Below the pieces are notes generated by a model, which did not search any database, was not told where the DNA came from, and saw nothing but the letters and a program-made list of their open reading frames with translations. Positions 19,016 to 27,331 of a stretch of 64,000 nucleotides of DNA are shown here, one piece after another. Source of the DNA: Roseateles puraquae (GTDB lineage Bacteria > Pseudomonadota > Gammaproteobacteria > Burkholderiales > Burkholderiaceae_C). The stretch covers positions 310,001-374,000 of the forward strand of contig NZ_NISI01000001.1 in assembly GCF_002205845.1 (NCBI RefSeq), written 5' to 3'. The position numbers and the translations under genes were made by a program. Every line of letters starts with the position of its first letter. Positions within the stretch are counted from its first letter, which is position 1.

Positions 19016-20029
19016 TCAGCCGAAGGCGATCGAGGCCAGCACGACCTGGTTGCCACCGCGACGCTGCGCCTCATGCACCGCGGCTTCACTGGCCGTCATC
19101 AACTCGTCCTGGCGCGACGCGGTGTGCGGGAAGCTCGACACGCCCATGGAGATGGACAGGCCCAGGTCCTGCCCGTTCAACACGACGATCTGCGCGGCGC
19201 ACTGGCGGCGCAGTTGCTCCATGCGGGCATGCGCCGTGGCCAGACCGACGCCCGACAGCAGCACCGCAAACCGCTGCGGGCCGATGCGGCAGGCCGAGTC
19301 CATGGCGCGGGTGTTGGCGCGCAGCATGCGGCCGATGCCCTCGAGCAGCCGCTGCTGAGCTTCCTCGCCAAGGCTCGCAATCTTGGGCGACGCGTCCAGT
19401 GCGATGACGACCAGCGCGAACTCCCGGTGCTCGCGGGAGGACAAGTCGATCTCGCGCAGCAACTGGTCGTCGAACTGGGCACGCATGTACAGGCCCGACA
19501 CGTCGTCGCGGCCCGAGCCCTGCTGCAGCTCCCGACGGATCTGCTCGATCGCACTCTGCTGCTGCTCGATCTGGGCCAGGGCGCGTTGCAACTGGGCCTC
19601 GCGCTGGCGCTCTTCGGTGCGCTCATGCCACACCGCCAGCAGGAACTCCGACCCCAGCGCCAGGCGCGTGACGCTGAACTCGCGACGCCGTCCACCGATT
19701 TCGAGCTTGTGCTCGCTGACGACCGGAAAACGCTGAGCCATCACGGTCTGCTCGACACGGCGCAGGGCCGTGGTCTCGTCCGGCTTGAGCAGCTCGGCAT
19801 CGGTATGGCCCACCACCGCCTCGCGCCCGAACATCTCCACCAGCCCGGTGGTGGCGAACACATAGCGGCCCGTGGCCACCGACTTGATCGCCGCCTGGTT
19901 GCCCAGGGGCTCGATCAATGCCACCAAGCCGGCCAAGGCCTCGCCACCCAGGTCAGCATGACTCGCCAGCCAATGCGCCAGGCTGCCGGGCTGCGGCTCC
20001 ATCGCGGTCTGGTCGGCAGTCATGTCCAT
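19016..20029 (-). CDS. PAS domain protein with degenerate GGDEF domain
   Basis: The 337 residues (ATG at 20029) contain a PAS-like N-terminal domain (about 30-125, AIKSVATGRYVFATTGLVEMFG), a Gln-rich coiled coil (about 130-165) and a C-terminal GGDEF fold. The signature is lost: residues 250-254 read GPQRF where GG(D/E)EF is required, so it should not make cyclic di-GMP. The fold is still recognisable from DDVSGLYMRAQFDDQL and the SISMGVSSFP strand. It may bind GTP or c-di-GMP, or act through protein contacts. No transmembrane segment is seen. It lies just upstream of dnaE, same strand, with a 36-base gap. Confidence 0.75.
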   Translation of the reverse strand: MDMTADQTAMEPQPGSLAHWLASHADLGGEALAGLVALIEPLGNQAAIKSVATGRYVFATTGLVEMFGREAVVGHTDAELLKPDETTALRRVEQTVMAQRFPVVSEHKLEIGGRRREFSVTRLALGSEFLLAVWHERTEERQREAQLQRALAQIEQQQSAIEQIRRELQQGSGRDDVSGLYMRAQFDDQLLREIDLSSREHREFALVVIALDASPKIASLGEEAQQRLLEGIGRMLRANTRAMDSACRIGPQRFAVLLSGVGLATAHARMEQLRRQCAAQIVVLNGQDLGLSISMGVSSFPHTASRQDELMTASEAAVHEAQRRGGNQVVLASIAFG

Positions 20030-20238
20030 GAAATCGTCTGGGTGCGATCGAGCGCACGCGGCGAAGCGCCACAGTGCGCCGAAGGTGTCAGGGGAATGTA
20101 GTGGGCGGCGCGAAGGGCCAGCAAGGCCAGCCGCCCCCATGAATCAGGCCTCCCCCCTAGAAGGTCGTTCATGGCCTGGAATCGTAACGAGTTTCCTCGC
20201 GCTGACCCACGACAATGGACCGCATTCGAGGGAGGGGT

Positions 20239-21459
20239 ATGCAGGGATTCGATGTGGTCGTGGTGGGCGCGGGTGCCGCCGGGCTGTTCTGCGCGGGGCG
20301 CGCCGGCCAGGCCGGCTTGCGCGTGTTGTTGATCGACCATGCCGCCAGGGTGGCTGAAAAGATCCGTATCTCGGGCGGCGGCCGTTGCAATTTCACGAAT
20401 CGTGAGGCCGGCCCGGCAAACTTCCTGTCGGAGAACCCGGCCTTCTGCCGCTCGGCCCTGGCGCGCTACACGCCGCAAGACTTCATCAAGCTGGTGCAAC
20501 AGCACGGCATCGCCTTCCACGAAAAGCACAAGGGCCAGCTGTTCTGCGACGACTCGGCCGAGCAGATCATCCAGATGCTGCTGCGCGAATGCGAGGCGGG
20601 CGGCGTGACGCGCTGGCAGCCCTGCACCGTGGCCGACGTGCGGCTGCGGGCCGAGGGCGGCTTCGAGCTCGACACATCTCAGGGCACGGTGCAGGCGCCG
20701 CGGCTGGTGGTGGCGACCGGAGGCCTTCCCGTACCCAAGATCGGCGCCAGCGACTGGGGGCTGCGCCTGGCCACGCGTCTGGGGCACGCCATCGTCGAGC
20801 CGCGCCCGGCACTGGTGCCACTCACCTTCGACGCCGAAGCCTGGGCGCCGTTTGCAGCCCTGGCGGGCCTCTCGCTGCCGGTCGAAGTGGCGTGCGGCAA
20901 AGGCAAGGCGCGGGGTCGCTTCCTGGAAGACCTGCTCTTCACGCATCGCGGCTTGAGCGGCCCGGCCATCCTGCAGATATCAAGCTACCGGACGGAAGAC
21001 GACCAGCCCCTGCAGATCAACCTCGCACCCGAGATTCAGCTCGACCGCGACCTGGTCGAGGCCAAAAGCGGGTCCCGGCGCCAGCTGGGCAACGAACTCG
21101 CTGCGCGCCTGCCCCAGCGCCTGGCGGCCGCCTGGCTGGAGCGCGCCGCACTGGACCCCACCCGCCCCCTGCCCGAATGCCGCGACGCCGACTTGCAGCG
21201 CCTCGGCCGCAGCGTTCACGACTGGCAACTCATGCCCACGGGCGACGAAGGCTGGCGCAAGGCGGAGGTCATGCGGGGCGGCGTCAGCACGCGTGATCTC
21301 AGTTCCCAGACCCTGGAAAGCCGGCATGTTCCAGGCTTGCACTTCATCGGCGAGGTCGTGGATGTGACAGGCTGGCTGGGTGGCTACAACTTCCAATGGG
21401 CCTGGGCCAGCGCGGCTGCCTGCGCTGAGGCGATGGCAGCCGCCCGCACGGCCGCCTGA
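20239..21459 (+). CDS. FAD-dependent oxidoreductase of the HI0933/YhiN (BaiN-like) family
   Basis: Flavoprotein of 406 residues with a Rossmann dinucleotide motif VVVGAGAAGLFCAGRAG at the N-terminus, the family signature ISGGGRCNFTN at about residues 48-58, VVATGGLPVPKIGASDWG, and a C-terminal FAD-contact region GLHFIGEVVDVTGWLGGYNFQWAW. Its reaction in vivo is not established; BaiN of gut clostridia was proposed to act on bile acids, which does not transfer here. Start: ATG at 20239, preceded at 2 bases by a purine-rich GGGAGGGG; an in-frame ATG 24 bases upstream has no such site. It diverges from the PAS/GGDEF gene. Confidence 0.9.
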   Translation: MQGFDVVVVGAGAAGLFCAGRAGQAGLRVLLIDHAARVAEKIRISGGGRCNFTNREAGPANFLSENPAFCRSALARYTPQDFIKLVQQHGIAFHEKHKGQLFCDDSAEQIIQMLLRECEAGGVTRWQPCTVADVRLRAEGGFELDTSQGTVQAPRLVVATGGLPVPKIGASDWGLRLATRLGHAIVEPRPALVPLTFDAEAWAPFAALAGLSLPVEVACGKGKARGRFLEDLLFTHRGLSGPAILQISSYRTEDDQPLQINLAPEIQLDRDLVEAKSGSRRQLGNELAARLPQRLAAAWLERAALDPTRPLPECRDADLQRLGRSVHDWQLMPTGDEGWRKAEVMRGGVSTRDLSSQTLESRHVPGLHFIGEVVDVTGWLGGYNFQWAWASAAACAEAMAAARTAA

Positions 21460-21490
21460 GATGGGGCCCGGGAACGCGCCGGAGACAATA

Positions 21491-21520
21491 TTGGCAAGTG
21501 CTTGATTTCCCGGCTACAAT
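21491..21520 (+). promoter_or_regulatory. Sigma-70-type promoter of rpsU
   Basis: TTGGCA (21491-21496), an 18-base spacer and TACAAT (21515-21520) are close to the consensus. It is placed 120 bases upstream of rpsU, leaving a leader of about 110 bases. Confidence 0.7.
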
Positions 21521-21639
21521 CCTCGGCTTTGCTGGCAAACCCGCGCGTCGATTCGCTGCTAATCCCAAGTGATGCAGTAATCCGGAACCTGCTGCTGAAA
21601 CAAAAGCCGCGAACACCGAGCGCAATCTGAAGGAATTAC

Positions 21640-21852
21640 ATGACCACCATCCGCGTCAAGGAAAACGAGCCGTTCGACGTCGCTCTGCGTCGCTTCAAGC
21701 GCACCATCGAAAAGCTGGGCCTGCTGACCGAACTCCGCGCCCGTGAGTTCTACGAAAAGCCGACCGCCGAGCGCAAGCGCAAGAAGGCCGCCGCCGTCAA
21801 GCGCCACTACAAGCGCGTGCGCAGCATGCAGCTGCCCAAGAAGCTGTACTGA
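21640..21852 (+). CDS. rpsU: 30S ribosomal protein S21
   Basis: Small basic ribosomal protein of 70 residues: [20 protein letters not shown] at the start, then [22 protein letters not shown], as in all S21 proteins. AAGGAA lies 5 bases before the ATG. It has its own near-consensus promoter and is followed by an intrinsic terminator, so much of its message is probably monocistronic. yqeY follows but dnaG and rpoD do not, unlike the classical macromolecular-synthesis operon. Confidence 0.98.
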
Positions 21853-21905
21853 TCGTCTCTGACGCGACCCGGAACCCGCCTCGGCGCCGTTCCGGCTGAA
21901 TCCAG

Positions 21906-21938
21906 AAAACCCGCCACAGGACGCTGTCGCGGGTTTTT
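21906..21938 (+). terminator. Intrinsic terminator after rpsU
   Basis: A 9-bp stem AAAACCCGC / GCGGGTTTT (21906-21914 and 21929-21937), with a small inner stem in the loop, runs directly into a T-run. It lies 53 bases after the rpsU stop and before yqeY. Confidence 0.85.
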
Positions 21939-21963
21939 GTCCTTTTTGAACCGGACCTGCCCC

Positions 21964-22410
21964 ATGAGCCTGAAAGATCGCATCACCGAAGACATGAAGG
22001 CCGCGATGCGCGCCAAGGAAGCCGACCGCCTGCTGACCATCCGTGGCCTGCTCGCCGCGGTGAAGCAAAAGGAAGTGGACGAGCGTATCACTGTGGACGA
22101 CGCCGCTCTCGTGGGCATCGTCGACAAGCTCGTGAAGCAGCGCAAGGATTCCATCAGCCAATTCGCCGCCGCCGGCCGCGACGACCTGGTCGCCAAGGAA
22201 ACCGCCGAGCTCGCCGTGCTGCAAACCTACCTGCCCGAGCGCCTGTCGGCCGAAGCCGTGGCGGAGAAGGTGGCAGCCCTCGTGGCCGAGCTGGGTGCCA
22301 GCGGCCCCGGCGACATGGGCAAGGTCATGGCCGCCGCCAAGGCCGCCCTCGGCAACAGCGCCGAGATGAGCGTCGTGTCCGCGGCCGTCAAGGCCGCTCT
22401 GGCCAAGTAA
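21964..22410 (+). CDS. yqeY: GatB/YqeY domain protein
   Basis: The 148 residues match the YqeY family, a domain also found as the tRNA-binding tail of GatB, the amidotransferase subunit: MSLKDRITEDMKAAMRA at the N-terminus, TIRGLLAAVKQKEVDE, QRKDSISQFAAAGRDDL, ETAELAVLQTYLPERLS and GPGDMGKVMAAAKAALG. Stand-alone YqeY has no settled function; tRNA binding is proposed from the domain. The start is the ATG 26 bases after the rpsU terminator. The rpsU-yqeY pair is common in betaproteobacteria. Confidence 0.93.
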   Translation: MSLKDRITEDMKAAMRAKEADRLLTIRGLLAAVKQKEVDERITVDDAALVGIVDKLVKQRKDSISQFAAAGRDDLVAKETAELAVLQTYLPERLSAEAVAEKVAALVAELGASGPGDMGKVMAAAKAALGNSAEMSVVSAAVKAALAK

Positions 22411-22419
22411 GGAGGCCCC

Positions 22420-22764
22420 ATGAGCCTGCCGCTGCAACCCGTTGCGCCCGACATCTGCGTCGCGCCGCAGTTGACGCCTGAAGCCATGGCCGAAGCCGCC
22501 GCGATGGGCTTCAAGAGCGTGGTCAACAACCGGCCCGATTTCGAGCACGGTCCCGACCAGCCGACCTCCGCCGAAATCGAAGCTGCGGCCAAGGCCGCCG
22601 GCCTGGAATACCGCCACCTGCCGGTGGCCGGGGGCTACCAGTCGCCCGAGGAGATCGCCGCGTTCGCCGAGCTGCTCGCCGCCCTGCCCCGCCCGTTGCT
22701 GGCGTTCTGCCGCTCGGGCGCGCGCTCGACGCGGCTGTTCATGCTGGCCCAGCAGCTGGACTGA
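22420..22764 (+). CDS. DUF442 / TIGR01244-type phosphatase-like or sulfurtransferase-like protein
   Basis: The 114 residues match the beta-lactamase-hydrolase-like phosphatase domain: APDICVAPQLTPEAM, GFKSVVNNRPDFE, YRHLPVAGGYQSPEEIAAFAELL, and the cysteine loop CRSGARS with C97 as probable nucleophile in a Cx5R-type P-loop. In other bacteria this domain is fused to Blh persulfide dioxygenases and annotated either as protein tyrosine phosphatase or sulfurtransferase; the substrate here is unknown. The start is 9 bases after yqeY, with AAGGAGG in the gap, so they form one operon. It converges on livF. Confidence 0.85.
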   Translation: MSLPLQPVAPDICVAPQLTPEAMAEAAAMGFKSVVNNRPDFEHGPDQPTSAEIEAAAKAAGLEYRHLPVAGGYQSPEEIAAFAELLAALPRPLLAFCRSGARSTRLFMLAQQLD

Positions 22765-22772
22765 AGCCGCCA

Positions 22773-22795
22773 GCGCCAGCGGGCCTGCCTGGCGC
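22773..22795. terminator. Hairpin between convergent DUF442 gene and livF
   Basis: A 7-bp stem (GCGCCAG / CTGGCGC) with a 9-base loop sits in the 33-base gap between two convergent stops and could serve both directions; there is no strong T-run on either strand. Confidence 0.4.
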
Positions 22796-22797
22796 CT

Positions 22798-23510
<713 letters not shown>

Positions 23511-23514
<4 letters not shown>

Positions 23515-24281
23515 GCGGGCATCTCCTCGTCATCACGCCCCAGGTAGGCCTCGATGACCTGCGGATCGGTTCGCACGGCGTCCGGGCCGCCCTGGGCGAT
23601 GATGCGCCCGAAGTTCAGCACCGCGATCTGGTCGCACAGTCCCATCACGAAACGCATGTCGTGCTCGATCATGAAGATCGTGTAGCCACGCGCCTGGATG
23701 TTGCGGATCTCGGCCATCAGTTCGGTCTTCTCAGCGCCATTCATGCCCGCCACCGGTTCGTCCAGCAGCAGCAGGCGCGGCTCGGTTGCCAAGGCGCGAG
23801 CCAGCTCCAGCTTGCGCTGCTCGCCATAGCTGAGGTTGTCGGCGATGTCGTCGGCCTTGTGGTCGAGCTTCATCCACGACAGCAGCTCGCGCGCCCGGTC
23901 GCGCGCCGCACGCTCCGCCGCGCGGTACGATGGCAGGCGCAGCAGCCAGCCTGCCGGGCCATAGGGCAGCCGACCATGCATGCCCACGATGACGTTCTCC
24001 AGCAGCGTCATCTCCTTGAACACCCGGATGTTCTGGAAGGTGCGCGCAATGCCACCTGCCGTGATCTGATGCGGCGGACGGCCGACGAGGCTGGCACCGT
24101 TGAAGAGGATGTCACCCGAGCTGGGCGGCAGCAGGCCGGTCACGAGATTGACCACCGTCGTCTTGCCCGCACCGTTGGGCCCGATCAGCCCGAAGATGCC
24201 GCCCGTCGGCACCTCGAAGCTCACGTCTTGCAACACCTGCAAGCCGCCAAAGTGGCGGGACACCGATTGCAGCGTCAGCAC
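23511..24281 (-). CDS. livG: Branched-chain amino acid ABC transporter ATPase LivG
   Basis: Second ATPase of the importer, 256 residues: VSRHFGGLQVLQDVSFEV, Walker A GPNGAGKTT, the long LivG-specific insert around GIARTFQNIRVFKEMTLLENVIVG, signature LSYGEQRKLELARAL, and Walker B LLLLDEPVAGMN. Start: GTG at 24281 was preferred because AGGAGGG lies 7 bases upstream. A GTG two codons earlier overlaps the livM stop in GTGA fashion but would have only one base of spacing to that site. Either choice gives the same protein apart from two residues. Confidence 0.94.
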
Positions 24282-24283
24282 CG

Positions 24284-25144
24284 TCACGCCCTCCTGCCGC
24301 CGAGCAGTGTGCGCAGCCGTGCCGGATCCCACAGGCCGCGCGGCAGGAAGAGCACGATGACCACGAGGATCAGGCCGTTCACCACGTTGCGGAAGTCCGC
24401 CAGGCCGCGCAGCAGCTCAGGCAGCAGGGTCAGGATGACCGCGCCTGAAATAGGCCCCATCAGGCCGTGGATGCCGCCGAGGATGGTCATGGTCAGAATC
24501 TCCACGCCGCGGTCGAAGCCGTATTCGTTCGGGCCGATGAAGAAGGTCAGGTGGGCATTCAGCGCCCCGGCCAGCCCGGCCAGCATGGCGCCCGCCACGA
24601 AGGCGAGCATCTTGTGCGCCTTCACGTCGATGCCCATCAGGCCGGCTGCGGTCTCGTCGAGCTTGATCGCCTCGAAGGCCCGCCCGACCTTGGAGCGGCG
24701 CATCAGCGCCAGCACGGCAACCGCGACCGCCAGGGCGAGCGCCACGTGCCACCATTGCGTCAGCGGCGGGATGCCGTTCAAGCCGAGCGCGCCGCCCGTC
24801 CAGCTCTCGGTGTTCAGCACGACGATTCGCACCACCTCGCCGAAGGCCAGCGTGGCCATCGCCAGATAGACCCCCGACAGCCGCAGGGTAGGCCCACCCA
24901 TCAGCAGGGCGACCACGGCCGGCGCCGCCATGCCGCCCGCCAGCGCGAGCGGAAACGGTGCGCCCGCGTTCATGGTCAGCAGCGAGGCGGCATAGGCGCC
25001 AATCCCCATGAAGGCCGCATTGGCCATCGCCAGCATGCCGCAGGACAAGGTGAGGTAGATGGACAGGGCCAGCAGCGAGTTCGTGCCCAGCGTCAGCACG
25101 AGGTTGCTGTAGACGGCCCAGAAGCTGTCGAAGCTCTCCAGCAT
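24284..25144 (-). CDS. livM: Branched-chain amino acid ABC transporter permease LivM
   Basis: Inner-membrane permease of 286 residues with about eight hydrophobic helices. LivM landmarks are LALSIYLTLSCGMLAMANAAFMGIGAYAASLL, the cytoplasmic coupling segment GRAFEAIKLDETAAGLMGIDV, and NEYGFDRGVEILTMTILGGIHGLMGPISGA. It starts 5 bases after livH and overlaps livG. Confidence 0.94.
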   Translation of the reverse strand: MLESFDSFWAVYSNLVLTLGTNSLLALSIYLTLSCGMLAMANAAFMGIGAYAASLLTMNAGAPFPLALAGGMAAPAVVALLMGGPTLRLSGVYLAMATLAFGEVVRIVVLNTESWTGGALGLNGIPPLTQWWHVALALAVAVAVLALMRRSKVGRAFEAIKLDETAAGLMGIDVKAHKMLAFVAGAMLAGLAGALNAHLTFFIGPNEYGFDRGVEILTMTILGGIHGLMGPISGAVILTLLPELLRGLADFRNVVNGLILVVIVLFLPRGLWDPARLRTLLGGRRA

Positions 25145-25149
25145 GGCGA

Positions 25150-26049
25150 TCAGACCTTGCGCTCGTTGACGGTGCCGAAGAGCCCCTTCGGGCGCAGCAG
25201 CAGCACCGCGAACAGCAACCCGAAGGCCACGGCATCACGCATCGTGGAGCCGATGTAGGCCACCGACAGCACCTCGGCAAACCCAAGGAAGAGCCCCGCG
25301 AGCATCGCGCCACGGATGTCGCCCATGCCGCCCAGGATGATCACGGCGATGCCCTTGTGCAGGATGGGCTGGCCCATCAACGGGAACAGCGCGTTGGCGT
25401 ACAGCCCGATCAGCACGCCCGCCACACCACCCAGCCCGGCGGCAACAAAGCTCGTCAGCATGAAAAGCCCACCGACGTTGATGCCCAGCAGCGCCGCCGC
25501 CTTGGGGCTCTCGGCAATGGCCCGCAGCGCGCGGCCAAGCTGGGTGCCACGCAAGACGAGCAGCAGCACCGCCATCAGGCCGAACGACAGCGCGATGATG
25601 CCCAGCTCCAGCAGGGTCACATGCAGCCCGGCCACGTTCAGCGTGTCCTGGGGCAGCACCTCGGCGGGAAAGCGCAGGTTCTCTGCCCCGAAGATGCCCT
25701 GGGCCAGGCTGTTGAGCGCGATGGCCAGCCCAATGGTGGCGATCATCGGGATCAGGTGCGGCGCGTTGCGCGCCCGCAGCGGCCGCAGCACCAGCACGTC
25801 GATGACCAGGCCCAGCAGGCCCGACACCGCAAATGCCACCGCGAGTGCACCCGCCAGCGGCAGGTGCAGCCGGGTCACGGCTTGCAGCGCGGCATACGCC
25901 CCCACCATGAAGACGGCGCCATGCGACAGGTTGACCACCCCCAGCACGCCAAAGACCAGCGTAAAGCCGAGCGCGAACAGCGCATAGACGCTGCCGAGCG
26001 AGAGAGCGTTGAAGAGCTGCTGTTCAAGCACGATGGAAGAAGCGTTCAA
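25150..26049 (-). CDS. livH: Branched-chain amino acid ABC transporter permease LivH
   Basis: Partner permease of 299 residues if begun at TTG 26049. Landmarks: QQLFNALSLGSVYALFALGFTLVFGVLGVVNLSHGAVFM, GRALRAIAESPKAAALLGINV (coupling loop) and ILGGMGDIRGAMLAGLFLG. The start is uncertain: no ATG is available near the conserved N-terminus, TTG at 26049 or GTG at 26031 are the candidates, and neither has a good ribosome-binding site. The open frame continues upstream antisense-free into livK sequence but is not LivH-like there. It is followed by livM at 5 bases. Confidence 0.9.
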   Translation of the reverse strand: MNASSIVLEQQLFNALSLGSVYALFALGFTLVFGVLGVVNLSHGAVFMVGAYAALQAVTRLHLPLAGALAVAFAVSGLLGLVIDVLVLRPLRARNAPHLIPMIATIGLAIALNSLAQGIFGAENLRFPAEVLPQDTLNVAGLHVTLLELGIIALSFGLMAVLLLVLRGTQLGRALRAIAESPKAAALLGINVGGLFMLTSFVAAGLGGVAGVLIGLYANALFPLMGQPILHKGIAVIILGGMGDIRGAMLAGLFLGFAEVLSVAYIGSTMRDAVAFGLLFAVLLLRPKGLFGTVNERKV

Positions 26050-26093
26050 GGCCGCCCAGCCACGGACGGCGAGCGGCCGGTTCTGGCCGGCAG

Positions 26094-27245
26094 TTACTTC
26101 TCGATGGCGTAGCGGCCGTTCTTGGTCACGCTGACGATGGCGGTCTGCGCGGCGTCGTAGCCGGCCGGGTTGCCGGCCTTGTCGGTGGCACGGCGGAAGG
26201 CGAACGCACCGGTGGCGCCGGTCCACTTCACATCCGGCAGGGCATTGCGCAGCGCGGCACGGTCCTTGGCAAGGTCGCCGGTCAGCTTGATCTTCTTGAG
26301 CGCCTGCGCGGTGATGTACATCGCGTCGTACGCCTGGGCGGCGAACTGGTCTGGCGCGGACTTGTACTTCTGCGTGTAGGCCACGATGAAGGCGCCGTTC
26401 TCCTTGGTCTGGTTCTCGATGGACCACGGGCTGCCGATCCACAGGCCGTCGGACGCCCCCTTGGCCAGCTCGAACACCTTCACCGAGTTCATGCCGTTGC
26501 CACCGATGACCGGCACGTTGAGGCCGAGCTGGCGGGCCTGCACCATGATCGGCGCGCCTTCGGCAATCAACGCCGACAGCACCAGCGCATCCGGGTTGCT
26601 GGCCTTGATCTTGGTGAGCTGCGCCTTGAAATCGACGTCACCCTTGGCGAAGGTCTCGGTCGTGGTGACGGCGATCTTCTGCGCGTCAAGCGCCTTCTTG
26701 AAGTTGTCGTAGCCGCTCTTGGTGAAGACGTCGTCGTTGCCATAGAGCACGGCCACCTTCTTGATGCCGAGCTTCTTGGCCGCGGTGGACAGGGTCACCG
26801 GCAGCACGTCGGCTTCGGTCACCGAGTTGCGGAAGATATGGTCGCCGATGGACGTGATGCCGTCCGCCGTGTTGGAGGTGCCGAAGACCACGACCTTGGC
26901 CGCCTGCGCGATCGGGTCGGCCGCCTGGGCCGAATTGGACAGCGTGGGGCCGAAGATCATCAGCACCTTGTCCTGGAAGATGAGCTTCTTGAAGGCGTTG
27001 ATCGCCTCCTCCTTCTTGCCCTGCTCGTCCTCCACCACCAATACCAGCTTGCTGCCGTTGATGCCGCCGGCCGCGTTGATCTCGTCGGCCGCCAGCTGGA
27101 AGCCGGCGCGGATGCTTTGGCCGTACTGGGCCGCACCACCCGACAGCGCCTCGGCCACGCCGAGCTTGACGTCAGCGGCCTGGGCCAGGGCGGCCCAGCC
27201 GAACAGGACCGCGGTAACCAAGGGCTTGAAGGTGCGAGGGATCAT
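26094..27245 (-). CDS. livK: Periplasmic amino-acid-binding protein LivK-type
   Basis: Solute receptor of the importer, 383 residues, type I periplasmic binding fold. A signal peptide runs MIPRTFKPLVTAVLFGWAALAQA, with cleavage probably before ADVKLGV. The N-lobe shows SGGAAQYGQSIRAGFQLAADEINAAGGING, typical of the family, and later GNDDVFTKSGYDNFKKAL and DFKAQLTKIKASNPDALVLSA. The start ATG at 27245 has GGAGA 7 bases upstream; an in-frame ATG earlier lacks this and would bury the signal sequence. As first gene of the operon it is separated from livH by 44 bases, allowing higher expression. Confidence 0.93.
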   Translation of the reverse strand: MIPRTFKPLVTAVLFGWAALAQAADVKLGVAEALSGGAAQYGQSIRAGFQLAADEINAAGGINGSKLVLVVEDEQGKKEEAINAFKKLIFQDKVLMIFGPTLSNSAQAADPIAQAAKVVVFGTSNTADGITSIGDHIFRNSVTEADVLPVTLSTAAKKLGIKKVAVLYGNDDVFTKSGYDNFKKALDAQKIAVTTTETFAKGDVDFKAQLTKIKASNPDALVLSALIAEGAPIMVQARQLGLNVPVIGGNGMNSVKVFELAKGASDGLWIGSPWSIENQTKENGAFIVAYTQKYKSAPDQFAAQAYDAMYITAQALKKIKLTGDLAKDRAALRNALPDVKWTGATGAFAFRRATDKAGNPAGYDAAQTAIVSVTKNGRYAIEK

Positions 27246-27331
27246 CGGCAGGTCTCCAGGTGTGGGTGTTGTCTCGGTCGCCAAGGCGCGGCGCCGGCCA
27301 TGGGGCGCCGCCGATGATAGGGCGCCAGGCT

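Noticed and set aside
14348-20101. A 1917-codon open frame on the plus strand opposite the patatin gene, dnaE and the PAS/GGDEF gene.
   Set aside because: The minus strand carries clear patatin, DnaE and PAS/GGDEF motifs over the whole stretch. The plus-strand translation is low-complexity, His/Gln/Arg/Gly-rich, and arises from scarcity of stops opposite high-GC coding sequence.
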